This document shows positions 25,966 to 37,100 of a stretch of 52,389 nucleotides of DNA, piece after piece; positions within the stretch are counted from its first letter, which is position 1, and each line of letters starts with the position of its first letter. The notes under the pieces are model-generated. The model made no database searches, was not told where the DNA came from, and saw only the letters and a program-made list of their open reading frames with translations. The DNA is taken from the NCBI GenBank assembly GCA_025408405.1, contig JANYJE010000082.1, positions 1-52,389 of the forward strand, read 5' to 3'. Both the position numbers and the translations under genes were made by a program. The DNA is from Nitrosomonadales bacterium. Its GTDB lineage: Bacteria; Pseudomonadota; Gammaproteobacteria; Burkholderiales; Gallionellaceae.

Positions 25966-26619
25966 TCAGAAGACGAACCGTTCCGGCTGCGGGGCATGTT
26001 GCAAAGGCGCGGTGCAGGTTTCAAACAGGTTCTTGCGCTCGAATGTGTCCGCACCCGTGCGGGTAATCAGCCTGGCCTGCATGGCAGGCGCCTCGCCAAC
26101 CACGGCAAACAGGCGCCCACCTGTACGCAAATTCCGCAACAAGGCTTGCGGCTCCAGAGGGATAGATCCGGTCAGCACAATCACATCGTACTGTTCCGAC
26201 CCCCAGCCATTCGCCGCATCACCCACGGCTAACGAGACATTATCCAGGTGATGTGCCGCCAGTTTACTTGCTGCAGACGCGCTTAATTCAGGCACGATTT
26301 CCACGCTGGTCACTTGCGCAGCCAGATGCGACAGCAAGGCTGTCAAATAGCCGCTGCCTGTTCCGACTTCAAGCACAGAGTCACCTGGCTTCACGTGCAA
26401 CTCCTGCAACACGCGCGCCTCCATCTTGGGTTGCCACATCGATACGCCGTACCCCAGTGGTATCTCCAGCTCCATGAATGTCAGTGCTTCCGTGCCTGAT
26501 GGTACAAATTGCTCGCGTTTGACCTTGGGCAACAAGTCCAGCACGCGCATATCCAGCACACCCCAAGGCCGGATTTGCTGTTCAATCATATTGAATCGAG
26601 CTTGTTCCCTGTTGTTCAT
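25966..26619 (-). CDS. pcm: protein-L-isoaspartate O-methyltransferase family protein
   Basis: A 217-residue SAM-dependent methyltransferase of the PCMT family: FVPSGTEALTFMELEIPLGYG, WQPKMEARVLQEL, and motif I VLEVGTGSGYLTALL. True Pcm repairs isoaspartyl residues by methylation; the short betaproteobacterial version next to tolC has diverged from Escherichia coli Pcm (no clear QTIS-type motif), so its exact substrate is uncertain. The ATG at 26619 (MNNREQARFNMIEQQ) is preferred over 26643. Confidence 0.8.
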   Translation of the reverse strand: MNNREQARFNMIEQQIRPWGVLDMRVLDLLPKVKREQFVPSGTEALTFMELEIPLGYGVSMWQPKMEARVLQELHVKPGDSVLEVGTGSGYLTALLSHLAAQVTSVEIVPELSASAASKLAAHHLDNVSLAVGDAANGWGSEQYDVIVLTGSIPLEPQALLRNLRTGGRLFAVVGEAPAMQARLITRTGADTFERKNLFETCTAPLQHAPQPERFVF

Positions 26620-26659
26620 GTGCCAGCCCTTGGGGTTTCCCATTAATTTTCAAAAGCCG

Positions 26660-26688
26660 AGTATAACAATATCACCCGCACCACTCAA
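26660..26688 (-). promoter_or_regulatory. sigma-70-type promoter for pcm
   Basis: Minus-strand TTGAGT (26683-26688) and TATACT (26660-26665) are separated by exactly 17 bases, about 40 bases before the pcm start codon. Inferred from sequence match only. Confidence 0.5.
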
Positions 26689-26761
26689 TGCAAGCCCCGT
26701 TATTCCGCCGCGATGACAACCGTCCAACTTGCTTTTGCCGCCTGTTTCCAGTACCTTGCAG

Positions 26762-26848
26762 CGCTTGCGTGGGGGTCTTCGCCGTAACCACAGGCGGAGT
26801 GAGAAACACCCTTTGAACCTGTACGGATAATGCCGTCGTAGGGAAGCG
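26762..26848 (+). ncRNA. TPP riboswitch (thi box) of thiC
   Basis: The leader contains the conserved thi-box core: GAGTGAGAAACACCC, then CTTTGAACCTG, GGATAATGCC and GTAGGGAAGCG. CGCTT (26762-26766) pairs with AAGCG (26844-26848) as the closing P1 helix. The element binds thiamine pyrophosphate and represses thiC, the first step of the pyrimidine branch. It ends 47 bases before the thiC ATG. Confidence 0.93.
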
Positions 26849-26862
26849 TCCAGCCACAGGCG

Positions 26863-26889
26863 GTGCTCCCTTAACTTTCTCTGGAGCAC
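26863..26889 (+). promoter_or_regulatory. Shine-Dalgarno-sequestering hairpin of the thiC riboswitch
   Basis: GTGCTCC (26863-26869) pairs perfectly with GGAGCAC (26883-26889). The right arm contains GGAG, which lies 9 bases before the thiC ATG at 26896, so the stem would hide the ribosome site. No U-run follows, arguing for translational rather than terminator control. CCACAGGCGG at 26854-26863, just before the left arm, repeats ten bases of the aptamer (26788-26797). Confidence 0.55.
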
Positions 26890-26892
26890 TGA

Positions 26893-28767
<1,875 letters not shown>

Positions 28768-28787
28768 GCCCTTACACACTCAGCAAG

Positions 28788-28820
28788 ACAAACGGGCCGC
28801 AATGCGGCCCGTTTGTGTTT
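28788..28820 (+). terminator. rho-independent terminator of thiC
   Basis: ACAAACGGGCCGC (28788-28800) pairs perfectly with GCGGCCCGTTTGT (28804-28816) around an AAT loop, followed by GTTT. Stem of 13 base pairs, 20 bases after the thiC stop. Confidence 0.85.
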
Positions 28821-28903
28821 GTGGATCATTTAAATCAGTCCGGCTTTATTTAATTCAGGCAGCGCTCATTTTTAGCATCAGTCTTTTTTAGGGCACTTCA
28901 ACA

Positions 28904-31900
28904 TCAACCTATGACAGGCGCACTCATTACAATTGACGCGCCACCCGACACCACCCATTCCTCATAATCCGCCATGACCAGCTCAGATCGCTTAAGTAAT
29001 GGCTCCATGAAAGCCTTGCGATTTGCATGCATATAAATCTTGGGATTCAGTGTTGCTGTATCCAATAAATTCTTAAACATTGCGTAACGATCTTCCCACG
29101 CAAAATCGCTGCCGGTCGTGTGCATTGCCATCACCATTTTGCGATGTACATCCTGGTTCACACTTTTGCCCACAGTGTCGACCACACCAAACAACACCTG
29201 CAAAAACGATTTCAGTTTTTCAATCAACTCCAGCTTTTGCTGCTCCGTCAGACTTAGTGCGGCCAGCAACGTAATTGCATCAAGAGACTCAGCTAAGGCC
29301 AGTGCTGCTTGGGGTGTACCGTCAGGCACTGACGCTTTTTTCTTGCGCTCATCGGGCGTAGGCAATTCATCCAAACCCCAGCCCTCGGTTTCCTCCACTA
29401 GGTCCACATCGAACACGGCTGCGACCGTGTTGTCCACATCTTTGGTCTTTGCCGCCAAATGCCGCACCACCTGCTCGGCGAACTCAATACGCATCGGCTC
29501 GTTATGCTTCTGCAATTCCGGCTTCTCAAAGTCCAGAATGATGCGCAACCGTTCACGGCAGCCTAACCACGCCGTGCCCAACTTGCGCAGTAGCGCGGCA
29601 CGCAACAGCCCTTCTTCGGAAGTCACCAGCGTATCCAGAAAGTCGGACAAATCTTTTGCGCCCTGCGAAGCCTTGCCTGCACCGCGCGTCGCTTTCCAGG
29701 TTTTCCAATGCACCGACAAATCCTTGTCGCGGAAAAACTGATTGAAGGCATCGTCCATTTTGTCGCGCAGCGTCATCGCATCCAGATCGGAAACGGTAAT
29801 GCCGCCGTACTTTTTAAACACCTTCGGCAGATTTTTCGACACCACGCCTTCGTGTGAAAAATCCACGATCAAACAATCGTTCTTGTACTTGCACACGCGA
29901 TCCACGCGGCATGCACTTTGGAACAGCAGCACATCATCCATGCCCCGATCCAGAAACAGCGTATGCAACGTCGGCTCATCAAAGCCTGTAAGCAGCTTAT
30001 CCACTACCACGATCAACGCGTTGAAAACCTGCAAGCCTGTTTTGGCTGCCTCGCCCTTGCGGCGAAACTCATCCAGAATCGCATCCTGATTCTTGCCGTC
30101 ATTCAACGAAGCGCATGACTGCTCGCCCTGTTTGTCGGTGAAAAGAATCAGCACCGGCGTGGCTCGCAAGGTATCGCCGTATTCCGCAAAGCGTGGATCA
30201 TCGGCCAATTCATCCAATGCGCTACGCAGCAGCTTTTGGTAACTGATTGCCGCCTTGATCGAGTCGGCGGCAAACATCGCCTTACCCTCTCCCAGCGTCC
30301 GATTCGGCGGGCGCACTGCGCGCACCGTCTTGGCCGCAAACACCAATGCTGCATCCTTGGCGATCAATTTCTGGCGCGCCAAGTCACCATAAATCTCAGT
30401 TGCATTCGGTGCGCGTACTTCGCGCCCCGGCTGAAGTTTCTGGATGGTATCTGTTGCGCTGTAGATCAAATGGTCTTCAAAGCGCAGCACATTCTGAATC
30501 GGGTTCAGAATGATCTTCTCGCGAATTGCCTGCGCCATGGTGTAGGCAAAATACGGCACCCAGCGAATATTGTCGCCGGGCGCGCCGGGAGAGCGCCATT
30601 CGCCAAAGCGCGCCAACACCTCATCGCGCGGCGTGGCAGTCAAACCGACAATCAAATTGCGCTTCGCCCCTTGCGGACGAATGCTGCCCCACTGGTCGAA
30701 AATATCCACCGTCGCATCGTGCAATACACCGTTTTGGCTGCGATGCACCTCGTCGATGATGAACGCCACGCGCTTTGAAGTCAGCAGCGCATTCAACTTG
30801 GCATCCTGCTCCGCCAGCTTTTGTATCGAGGGGAATTTCTGAATGTTCACCACCACCACGCGCGCGCCGCCATCGAGTGCATCGCGCAGACCGGCAAATG
30901 TCTCCGCCTCGGCCACAATATTTTTCACGCCCTTGGTGCGTTGCGCTTCCGCCGCCACGTTCTTGCGCAACTCGGTGCGGTCGGTCAGCAGAATGCACAA
31001 ATCGAACAGCCCTGCCAAAGCCGGGCTGCGCGGATCAACCATATCCGACAAGGCCTGCGCCAGCCACACCATCACATTGGTCTTGCCCAAGCCTGCCGCG
31101 CCTTGCAGCAAGATCGTGTGCGACTCTGCGCCGTTGCGGTGCAGCAAAGTATCGTTAACGATGGCGTTTGCCTTTGCCGGGTCGAGATCGGGCAAAGCAA
31201 GCGCGAGTTGCGCGCGAATGTTCGCCTCGTTGATCTTGGCCACATTCTCGTTGGCGTACAGCTCATCTACCCGGAACATCGCCTGATACAGCATGGCGCG
31301 CTGTGCGGGTCGCGGACGCAGCATTTCCACTTGGCTGGTCGTGCGGCTGGGACGCAATTGATTGAAGAAATGAATCTCCTTATCCACCCCGTGCGCAGGA
31401 TGAAACATCGAAGCCAGATGTTCTGCCACCGCCGTCGAAGGTGTCTTGTCGCGCATCTCCGGCGCGCGTGCAAAACACTCGATCAGCTTGTCGGGAATGG
31501 TCGCGCCCAAGGCAAGCTGGTTGTCCTTCAACAAGGCATCATCCACCTCGCCCAGCAGCCAATCGCTATCGCTCAAGATCATCAAATTGCCCATATCAAT
31601 GCTGCTGATATGAGTGGCGCGCTCATACAGGCAAATGTCCTGACGGATGCGATGCCGCTCCGCTTCCAGCAAATTGCGGCTGCGGAAGCCGGGCCACACG
31701 CCGCCCTGCGCCGCATAGCGTTCGCGCGCTTCGTTCAGCGCGCAGATTGCCGCCTCGATGCAGTTGTGAGCGATCTTCTTGCGCCCGTTGCTGGCAGCGG
31801 TTTGCCCGGTCTGCGCCGTCTTCAACTCGGCGTAGGCAAAATACAAACCGTTGACGAAAAACACCACATCGGGGCGACGCTTGATGCGCTTGTTGGTGAT

Positions 31901-32341
31901 GGGGAAGTGCCGCTCAAAAGTGGCCTCGGCGATCACTCGCAAGCGATTGGTTTCAAACAACGCGGGTGCCGACTTGTCCGCCCCGGCGCGCGGCGCTTCG
32001 TTCCACAGCACAAAAGTTTGTCCCTGAAACACCAGGTTATCGCGCAACACCACGGCGGCATTGGCACTGTCGCGCAGCTTTTGCGCCAGCACACTCACCC
32101 ACAACTCATTCAAAAATTCCACATCGGAAGCGAACGGCTTGCTTGCCTGCTTGAACGCCGCCGCATTCTGCGGGCAACCGTTTTTCAAGAACTCCAACAG
32201 GTCGGCAGGAACAATCCACTTGTCGCGGTCAATGTCGGCGGGCTTACCCTCCATCCAGTTCAACCCCGCAGGCTCGGGCGCGGTAAAGAACGGCAGAAAC
32301 ACCCCGTGCTGAAAATCGTTTTCCTTGAACCCGTAAGTCAT
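28904..32341 (-). CDS. hsdR: type I restriction endonuclease, R (motor/nuclease) subunit
   Basis: A 1145-residue HsdR. The N-terminal PD-(D/E)xK nuclease is visible as Asp158 and Glu172-Leu-Lys174 (AELK). The SF2 translocase follows: Walker A GAAGLGKT (414-421), DEVH (530-533) and motif III GLTATP (566-571). It cleaves unmethylated foreign DNA after ATP-driven translocation, in complex with HsdM and HsdS encoded upstream. AGGGA precedes the ATG. A 135-base gap with hairpins separates it from fic, so it may be expressed differently from the rest of the operon. No frameshift seen. Confidence 0.95.
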   Translation of the reverse strand: MTYGFKENDFQHGVFLPFFTAPEPAGLNWMEGKPADIDRDKWIVPADLLEFLKNGCPQNAAAFKQASKPFASDVEFLNELWVSVLAQKLRDSANAAVVLRDNLVFQGQTFVLWNEAPRAGADKSAPALFETNRLRVIAEATFERHFPITNKRIKRRPDVVFFVNGLYFAYAELKTAQTGQTAASNGRKKIAHNCIEAAICALNEARERYAAQGGVWPGFRSRNLLEAERHRIRQDICLYERATHISSIDMGNLMILSDSDWLLGEVDDALLKDNQLALGATIPDKLIECFARAPEMRDKTPSTAVAEHLASMFHPAHGVDKEIHFFNQLRPSRTTSQVEMLRPRPAQRAMLYQAMFRVDELYANENVAKINEANIRAQLALALPDLDPAKANAIVNDTLLHRNGAESHTILLQGAAGLGKTNVMVWLAQALSDMVDPRSPALAGLFDLCILLTDRTELRKNVAAEAQRTKGVKNIVAEAETFAGLRDALDGGARVVVVNIQKFPSIQKLAEQDAKLNALLTSKRVAFIIDEVHRSQNGVLHDATVDIFDQWGSIRPQGAKRNLIVGLTATPRDEVLARFGEWRSPGAPGDNIRWVPYFAYTMAQAIREKIILNPIQNVLRFEDHLIYSATDTIQKLQPGREVRAPNATEIYGDLARQKLIAKDAALVFAAKTVRAVRPPNRTLGEGKAMFAADSIKAAISYQKLLRSALDELADDPRFAEYGDTLRATPVLILFTDKQGEQSCASLNDGKNQDAILDEFRRKGEAAKTGLQVFNALIVVVDKLLTGFDEPTLHTLFLDRGMDDVLLFQSACRVDRVCKYKNDCLIVDFSHEGVVSKNLPKVFKKYGGITVSDLDAMTLRDKMDDAFNQFFRDKDLSVHWKTWKATRGAGKASQGAKDLSDFLDTLVTSEEGLLRAALLRKLGTAWLGCRERLRIILDFEKPELQKHNEPMRIEFAEQVVRHLAAKTKDVDNTVAAVFDVDLVEETEGWGLDELPTPDERKKKASVPDGTPQAALALAESLDAITLLAALSLTEQQKLELIEKLKSFLQVLFGVVDTVGKSVNQDVHRKMVMAMHTTGSDFAWEDRYAMFKNLLDTATLNPKIYMHANRKAFMEPLLKRSELVMADYEEWVVSGGASIVMSAPVIG

Positions 32342-32455
32342 TGCAAATCCCTGTTAAGCCCTAAACATCCATTTGAAAAGCAAGCCGCTTCCTCCTTTAT
32401 TAAAGAGGAATTTGGCAGCCGAATGAAGCTCCTCCTCGCCCTTATTGCCCCAACT

Positions 32456-32477
32456 ATTACCCTTACTAAAGGGTAAT
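32456..32477 (-). repeat. perfect hairpin between fic and hsdR
   Basis: ATTACCCTT (32456-32464) and AAGGGTAAT (32469-32477) form a 9-base stem with a 4-base loop at the fic stop codon. A second, imperfect stem (TTCCTC...GAGGAA, 32389-32410) follows in the same gap. No U-run trails either on the minus strand, so they could be attenuators or RNA-processing signals. Confidence 0.5.
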
Positions 32478-33523
32478 TACCCCTTCTTTTTCCACCGCGC
32501 CGCAGGCCCTCGCCCCTGACACTCGACTGCATGGGCCGCTTGCTGTTCGCGCAAAACGCGCCGCACCATATCTTTGCTGACTCCGGGGCAAGCCTGCTCC
32601 ACCTGTGCCACGGTGAACTCATCCGCAAACCGGTTGATCGCTGCCAGCACCAAATCCGTTTTCGAGCCGCGCGGCGCTTTCACCTCGCCCACGCGCTCGG
32701 CGAATTCGCGGTACGCCATTTTCAAAATAGACAGCACGTAATTGATGAAAGGCCACGGATCATGCTTGCCCTCATGCCATCCTTGCGAACTCTGCTCCTG
32801 CGTCTCGTAATAGCGCTCCTTGTTTTCCTCGATCAGGCGCTCAAGGCTGATGTAACGCCCTGCCTCGTAGCCCAACTGATAGCACTGAAGCAACAGCGCC
32901 AGCCGCGACACGCGCCCGTTGCCGTCGCGGAAAGGATGGATGCACAAGAAATCCAGATTGAATGCCGCCATCGCAATTAGCGGATGTACCCAGCGCTCGT
33001 CCAGGCAAAGCTGCCAATCGGCCACCAGCCCGGCCATTGCCGCAGGCGTGCCCGCCGCCGACACCGGACGGAAGCGCACCCGCTCACGTCCGTCGGCATA
33101 ACGCTCGATGATGTCGCCGTCTTTTTCCTTGTACTTGCCCGCATCCCATATTTGGCCGCGCGCCAGCCGGTGCAGCTCGCATAGCGTCGCTTCGCTCACC
33201 GCCATGCGTTCAGCGCCTTCGTGGATCAACTTCAACGCATCGCGATACCCGCGCACCTCCTCCTCGTCGCGGTCGCGAAACAGCGGCTTGGGCGCAACCA
33301 GCACCTCGCGCACCCGCGACGGCGCAACCGACACGCCTTCAATACGATTGGAAGAAACCGCGCTCTCGATCAGCGCATGCTCGCGCAAAGTCTTGAGCCG
33401 TTGTGGAGACTGCTGCGTGTAAAGCGCCTGCTTGCCGCGAAACTCGCCCAGATCGGCCAGATACCAGGACGTGCTGGCGGGGATGGAAAAATCCTTGGCG
33501 GCAAACAGGCGTAGCGTGTTCAT
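32477..33523 (-). CDS. Fic family protein with N-terminal inhibitory motif
   Basis: A 348-residue Fic enzyme. The catalytic loop HPFRDGNGRVSR (196-207) is canonical, so AMP transfer from ATP to a protein hydroxyl is expected. An N-terminal S-x3-E-G motif (SNRIEG, Ser58-Gly63, with Glu62 as the inhibitory glutamate) marks it as class II, self-inhibited. The C-terminal part (about 285-345, LVLAAINRF, FTVAQVEQACPGVSKDMVRRVL) looks like a winged helix. The ATG overlaps the hsdS stop as ATGA, so it is translated with the restriction operon. Its target is unknown; a modulator of the Hsd complex or a separate defence toxin are both possible. Confidence 0.92.
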   Translation of the reverse strand: MNTLRLFAAKDFSIPASTSWYLADLGEFRGKQALYTQQSPQRLKTLREHALIESAVSSNRIEGVSVAPSRVREVLVAPKPLFRDRDEEEVRGYRDALKLIHEGAERMAVSEATLCELHRLARGQIWDAGKYKEKDGDIIERYADGRERVRFRPVSAAGTPAAMAGLVADWQLCLDERWVHPLIAMAAFNLDFLCIHPFRDGNGRVSRLALLLQCYQLGYEAGRYISLERLIEENKERYYETQEQSSQGWHEGKHDPWPFINYVLSILKMAYREFAERVGEVKAPRGSKTDLVLAAINRFADEFTVAQVEQACPGVSKDMVRRVLREQQAAHAVECQGRGPAARWKKKG

Positions 33524-34767
33524 CTCTTTTCCTTTCCTGTCACAATCCCGCTCAAATCAATCTTGCCCGTTACCGCCTCGTGGATGATGGCTTTGCGCAG
33601 TTCTTTCAACACCTGCGCTTGTTCGGCCAGCGTGGCGAGTTGCGCGTCGATTTGTTGGGTTTGGTGGTCGAGGTGATTAGCGATGGCGAGTTGCTCGGCG
33701 AGTGATGGCAATGCCAAGTGAATGTTCTTGAACTCATCCCAATACAGGCGCAGACGAAACTCTGTAATGCCTCGCGAACGCCGTCGTATCTCCTCCATTG
33801 CCGCCGGGGAGCGCAATACATACTCGACGAATCTCGGCGCAACAGTCTGCTTGGGGCGCGCCACAACATAGGCTGGGCTGACCAAGCCTTCTAATTTCGC
33901 AGCGCCAAACGCACCTTGCCACGCTCGCATCTGGTTATAAACCAGATCGTCTGGTTTCACTCTCTTATACAGGCCTCGATCCTCGCTTCGATTAACCTTA
34001 CGATCCATCTCTTCATCGTCCAATTCCTTGTCGGAAATACCGGAGTGAATCGACACCGTAAGAATCGGCAGACCATCGCGCCCGGCATCGGCAGCCTCAC
34101 TGAACAGGTTTGCCAAACGAGTTAACTCCCAGTGGGCAGGCATGCTGCCAATCCACGCCACACCCGAAGCTTTCATCGGAGCATTTTTGTTCAAGCCTTT
34201 GGTGACGACTTCGTGGATGGTGGCTTTGCGCAATTCGGCCAGCACGGTCTTTTTCTCTTCCAGCGTGTTCAAGCGCTGGTCAATCAGCGCGGTTTGCCGG
34301 TCGAGGTAAGCGGCGATAGCACATTGTTCTATCTGCGAAGGAAAGCCGACGATGGCATTGTTGGCATCGGTTTGAGTGAGGCTTGGCAAAGCTGTTTGCG
34401 TGGATATCTCGCGCCATGGAATGATTTCAGCCCAATACCCCAAGTATTCGATTGAGAAATTTTTCTTCAGCGCTGTATTAAACATACAGGTATCAACAGC
34501 CCAGAAACCGGCTTGGACTACAAAAGGTTGGTCTACAGTTCCCTTTCTTCCGATTGCAATTGCCTTCTTTCCGCAAAGCGCACGATCAACGAAAGCAAAT
34601 GGCTCCCGGCTTGATCCGTAAACTGGAATGCGGCCTTCATTCAGCGCTTTATGATCTTTACCAGTTTGAAAACTGCCCGCATCCTTGAATCGTCTCACTT
34701 CCCAATTTTTGGGAATCTCACCTACCCAAGCCACTCCTGAATTTTTCATCTTCCTAGCCACGCTCAC
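33520..34767 (-). CDS. hsdS: type I restriction-modification specificity subunit
   Basis: A 415-residue HsdS with the usual two-fold layout. Two target-recognition domains start with similar phrases, SGVAWVGEIPKNWEVRRF (about 10-27) and SGVAWIGSMPAHWELTRL (about 205), and each ends in a conserved helix (LDRQTALIDQRLNTLEEKK; LDHQTQQIDAQLATLAEQ). It reads a bipartite DNA sequence for HsdM and HsdR. The GTG at 34767 overlaps the hsdM stop as GTGA; an ATG at 34749 is an alternative. The recognition sequence cannot be predicted. Confidence 0.93.
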   Translation of the reverse strand: MSVARKMKNSGVAWVGEIPKNWEVRRFKDAGSFQTGKDHKALNEGRIPVYGSSREPFAFVDRALCGKKAIAIGRKGTVDQPFVVQAGFWAVDTCMFNTALKKNFSIEYLGYWAEIIPWREISTQTALPSLTQTDANNAIVGFPSQIEQCAIAAYLDRQTALIDQRLNTLEEKKTVLAELRKATIHEVVTKGLNKNAPMKASGVAWIGSMPAHWELTRLANLFSEAADAGRDGLPILTVSIHSGISDKELDDEEMDRKVNRSEDRGLYKRVKPDDLVYNQMRAWQGAFGAAKLEGLVSPAYVVARPKQTVAPRFVEYVLRSPAAMEEIRRRSRGITEFRLRLYWDEFKNIHLALPSLAEQLAIANHLDHQTQQIDAQLATLAEQAQVLKELRKAIIHEAVTGKIDLSGIVTGKEKR

Positions 34768-36857
34768 ATTCCCGCAATGCTGACAGCAAAGGCGGCTTCT
34801 TGCGTCGCACTTTTGGCATTTAGCTTACGCAGTTTCTCCAGCAATACTTTCACGTTGCGCATTTCGCTCTTTTTGGGGAATTGTTTGTTGAAGTTGATTT
34901 CGCAGCCGACCTTCACACCGCCCACCACGCGCTCGAACGGCTCTTTCACCCACTTCGCCAGGAAGTCGCCGATGATTTTTTCGTTGGCTTTGGCATCGCT
35001 TGAGTAGGTGGTGGTTTCGGTGTCTTTTTCTTTCAAAGGACCGAGGGTGACTTCGACTTTGAGAATTTCTTCGCCCTTGGCCTTGGCGACTTTGGCTTTG
35101 ACGGTGAGGGTGCCGAGTCCGAGTTCGGTGACGGTCTTGCCCTTGTGAAATCGAATTGCGCCGGTTTCATTGTCGCGAGTGTACCGGTGATCGCCAGATT
35201 GCACGGTGATGGTTTCTGCCATTTTGATGGCTTCGTTGAATTTGGCGGCAGCTTCCTTTGCGCTCAATTCAGCGGGATTGTCCAGCGGGCCATCCTTCAC
35301 GATGTGGCTCTTCCCATCGATAGTGACCGTGATCACATCACCAACCAAGACTTGTTCTTCCCGCACGGCGCGCTCGGCTTCATCGTGGCGATGCAGGATG
35401 ATTTCGACTTTGTTGTAGAGCAGCTCATCCACCGTCAGCACTTTGGAGATGGGGCCGTCGATGTAGGCGTGAAAGGCTTGCACGATCTGGGTGCAGTTGG
35501 CTGCGTCGATTTTGCAGTTTTTCTTGTTGAGATTCTTTTTGAGTTTGACGTAGTTGTTTTCGGCGTTGATGAGCAGCACGCGGCCTTTACGTGCTTTGGG
35601 TTTGTTCTTGTTGAGCACCCACAGGTAGGTGGAGATGCCGGTATTGAAAAACTCATTCTTGGGCAATTGAATGATGGCTTCGACCATGTCTTGCTCTTGC
35701 AGCAGCCAGCGGCGGGTTTCCGATTCGCCGCCGCCCGCATCGCCGGAGAAAAGCGTGGAGCCGGAATGCACGATGGTGGCGACGCCGTTTTCTCTCAAGT
35801 GAAAGGCGGCGTGTTGCAGGAACAGCAGTTGCCCGTCCGAGGTGGGCGGCAGGCGGTTTTTGGCGAAGCGGCCCGAAGCATCGGCTTCGATGGTGGCCTT
35901 GAAGTCTTTCCAATCCACGCCATACGGCGGGTTGGCCATGATGGCGTCGAATTTGTCGCCGAGGAATCGATCATCGGTGAGGGTGTTGCCCCATTCGATT
36001 TTTGCATCGCTGCGGAAGCGCGCTTCGATGGCAGCCAGCGCATACAAAGCATCGTTCAATTCCTGTCCGCGCGCACGCACCGAAAGCTTGGGGAATGCCT
36101 TGCGCAACGAGTCTTCCATGGCATAGACAAAGTTGCCGCCGCCACATGTCATGTCATAAACGTCGGCAATGCCTTTGGTATCTTTGCCCTCCTTGAATAG
36201 CTCGACAATGAGCGCGCTGGCGAGTTCGATCACGTCGGATGGGGTGTATTGTTCACCCGCCGTTTCTGCCGAGATGTCCGCCCACTTGCGCTTGATGTGC
36301 TCTTCGATGGTGGTGACTTCGGAGTTGTCGAAGCCGGTGAGGTCTATGTTGCCCCACTTCTGCGCGAAGGCATACAGCGGCTGATTGGGCATACCCCACA
36401 ACGATTGCGCTTTACCTTGTATGTCCAGAAATTTGGGCAATCCGGCCACGTAGCCCATGCCCAGCAAGCGGCGCGTTTCGGGATCGTATTGTTCAAGATG
36501 GGTGGTAAGGCGGTTGAGGAAATTGCCGCCGGGCACTTGGCAAGTTTCTTTCAGCCCTTTGCCGTGCATGACCAAATCTTGGTGGTAGCCTTTGCCCGCG
36601 GCTTTGACGGACATATCCAACCAGGTGAGATGTTCTGGATTTTCGTTGTCGAACACTTGCCCTAGAGCTTCTTTGTATTCCACAATTTTTGCGGCTCTCA
36701 AACGACGGATGCGCGATTCGACCAGCATCAGCGCGAAGAACGGCATCATGTAACCGGGCCAGTCACTTTCTTTGATGGCGCAGCCGCGCAAGGTGTCGGC
36801 TGTTTTCCAGATGTCCGCTTCGTAAGTGATAATGCCTGCGCCTATGGTTTGTTTCAT
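34764..36857 (-). CDS. hsdM: type I restriction-modification N6-adenine methyltransferase subunit
   Basis: A 697-residue HsdM. SAM-binding motif I is DMTCGGGNF (235-243) and the catalytic N-P-P-Y motif is NPPYG (309-313). It modifies adenines in the host target and forms the complex core with HsdS. At 697 residues it is longer than the about 520 of EcoKI HsdM; the extra C-terminal part (from about 520, with ITVTIDGKSHIVKDG and a coiled-coil-like end) may be a built-in regulatory or HsdS-binding domain. GAAGG lies 7 bases before the ATG. First gene of the hsdM-hsdS-fic-hsdR operon. Confidence 0.93.
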   Translation of the reverse strand: MKQTIGAGIITYEADIWKTADTLRGCAIKESDWPGYMMPFFALMLVESRIRRLRAAKIVEYKEALGQVFDNENPEHLTWLDMSVKAAGKGYHQDLVMHGKGLKETCQVPGGNFLNRLTTHLEQYDPETRRLLGMGYVAGLPKFLDIQGKAQSLWGMPNQPLYAFAQKWGNIDLTGFDNSEVTTIEEHIKRKWADISAETAGEQYTPSDVIELASALIVELFKEGKDTKGIADVYDMTCGGGNFVYAMEDSLRKAFPKLSVRARGQELNDALYALAAIEARFRSDAKIEWGNTLTDDRFLGDKFDAIMANPPYGVDWKDFKATIEADASGRFAKNRLPPTSDGQLLFLQHAAFHLRENGVATIVHSGSTLFSGDAGGGESETRRWLLQEQDMVEAIIQLPKNEFFNTGISTYLWVLNKNKPKARKGRVLLINAENNYVKLKKNLNKKNCKIDAANCTQIVQAFHAYIDGPISKVLTVDELLYNKVEIILHRHDEAERAVREEQVLVGDVITVTIDGKSHIVKDGPLDNPAELSAKEAAAKFNEAIKMAETITVQSGDHRYTRDNETGAIRFHKGKTVTELGLGTLTVKAKVAKAKGEEILKVEVTLGPLKEKDTETTTYSSDAKANEKIIGDFLAKWVKEPFERVVGGVKVGCEINFNKQFPKKSEMRNVKVLLEKLRKLNAKSATQEAAFAVSIAGM

Positions 36858-36884
36858 TCAATGCCTTCTTGCTACTTGGGTTGT

Positions 36885-37098
36885 TTAATTTGTTTCGTTG
36901 TTGTGCGATATGCCGCGCTGATCGTGATCGACCTTCTGTACAACAGCTTGCTCCAGCGTAGCCACCGGCAGATACAGCGCCAGTGGATTATCCATGCAGG
37001 CAATGAATCCCAGCTTGGTATAAAACGCTTTGGCCTTGTCGTGTTTGGCATCGACCACGACGGCATACAGCCCCACGCGCTGCGAAACATTGGCCGCC
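36885..37098 (-). pseudogene. 3' remnant of a GNAT toxin gene
   Basis: An open stretch after the RelE-like stop codon, in the same frame, reads SQRVGLYAVVVDAKHDKAKA and on to LALYLPVATLEQAV. This matches the last about 47 residues of the intact GNAT gene at 37712-38212; by eye roughly nine bases in ten agree over 36947-37087 versus 37732-37872. No start codon or acetyl-CoA-binding region remains. It is a decayed partial copy. Confidence 0.75.
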
Positions 37099-37100
37099 GA

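Noticed and set aside
26728-26756. TTGCTT-N17-TACCTT as a thiC promoter
   Set aside because: The -10 matches poorly, so the thiC promoter is left uncalled.
30821-32476. 551-codon plus-strand ORF opposite hsdR
   Set aside because: Lies wholly antisense to the certain HsdR frame and shows no recognisable motif.
35145-36200. 351-codon plus-strand ORF opposite hsdM
   Set aside because: Shadow of the hsdM frame; Phe/Val/His-rich with no family.
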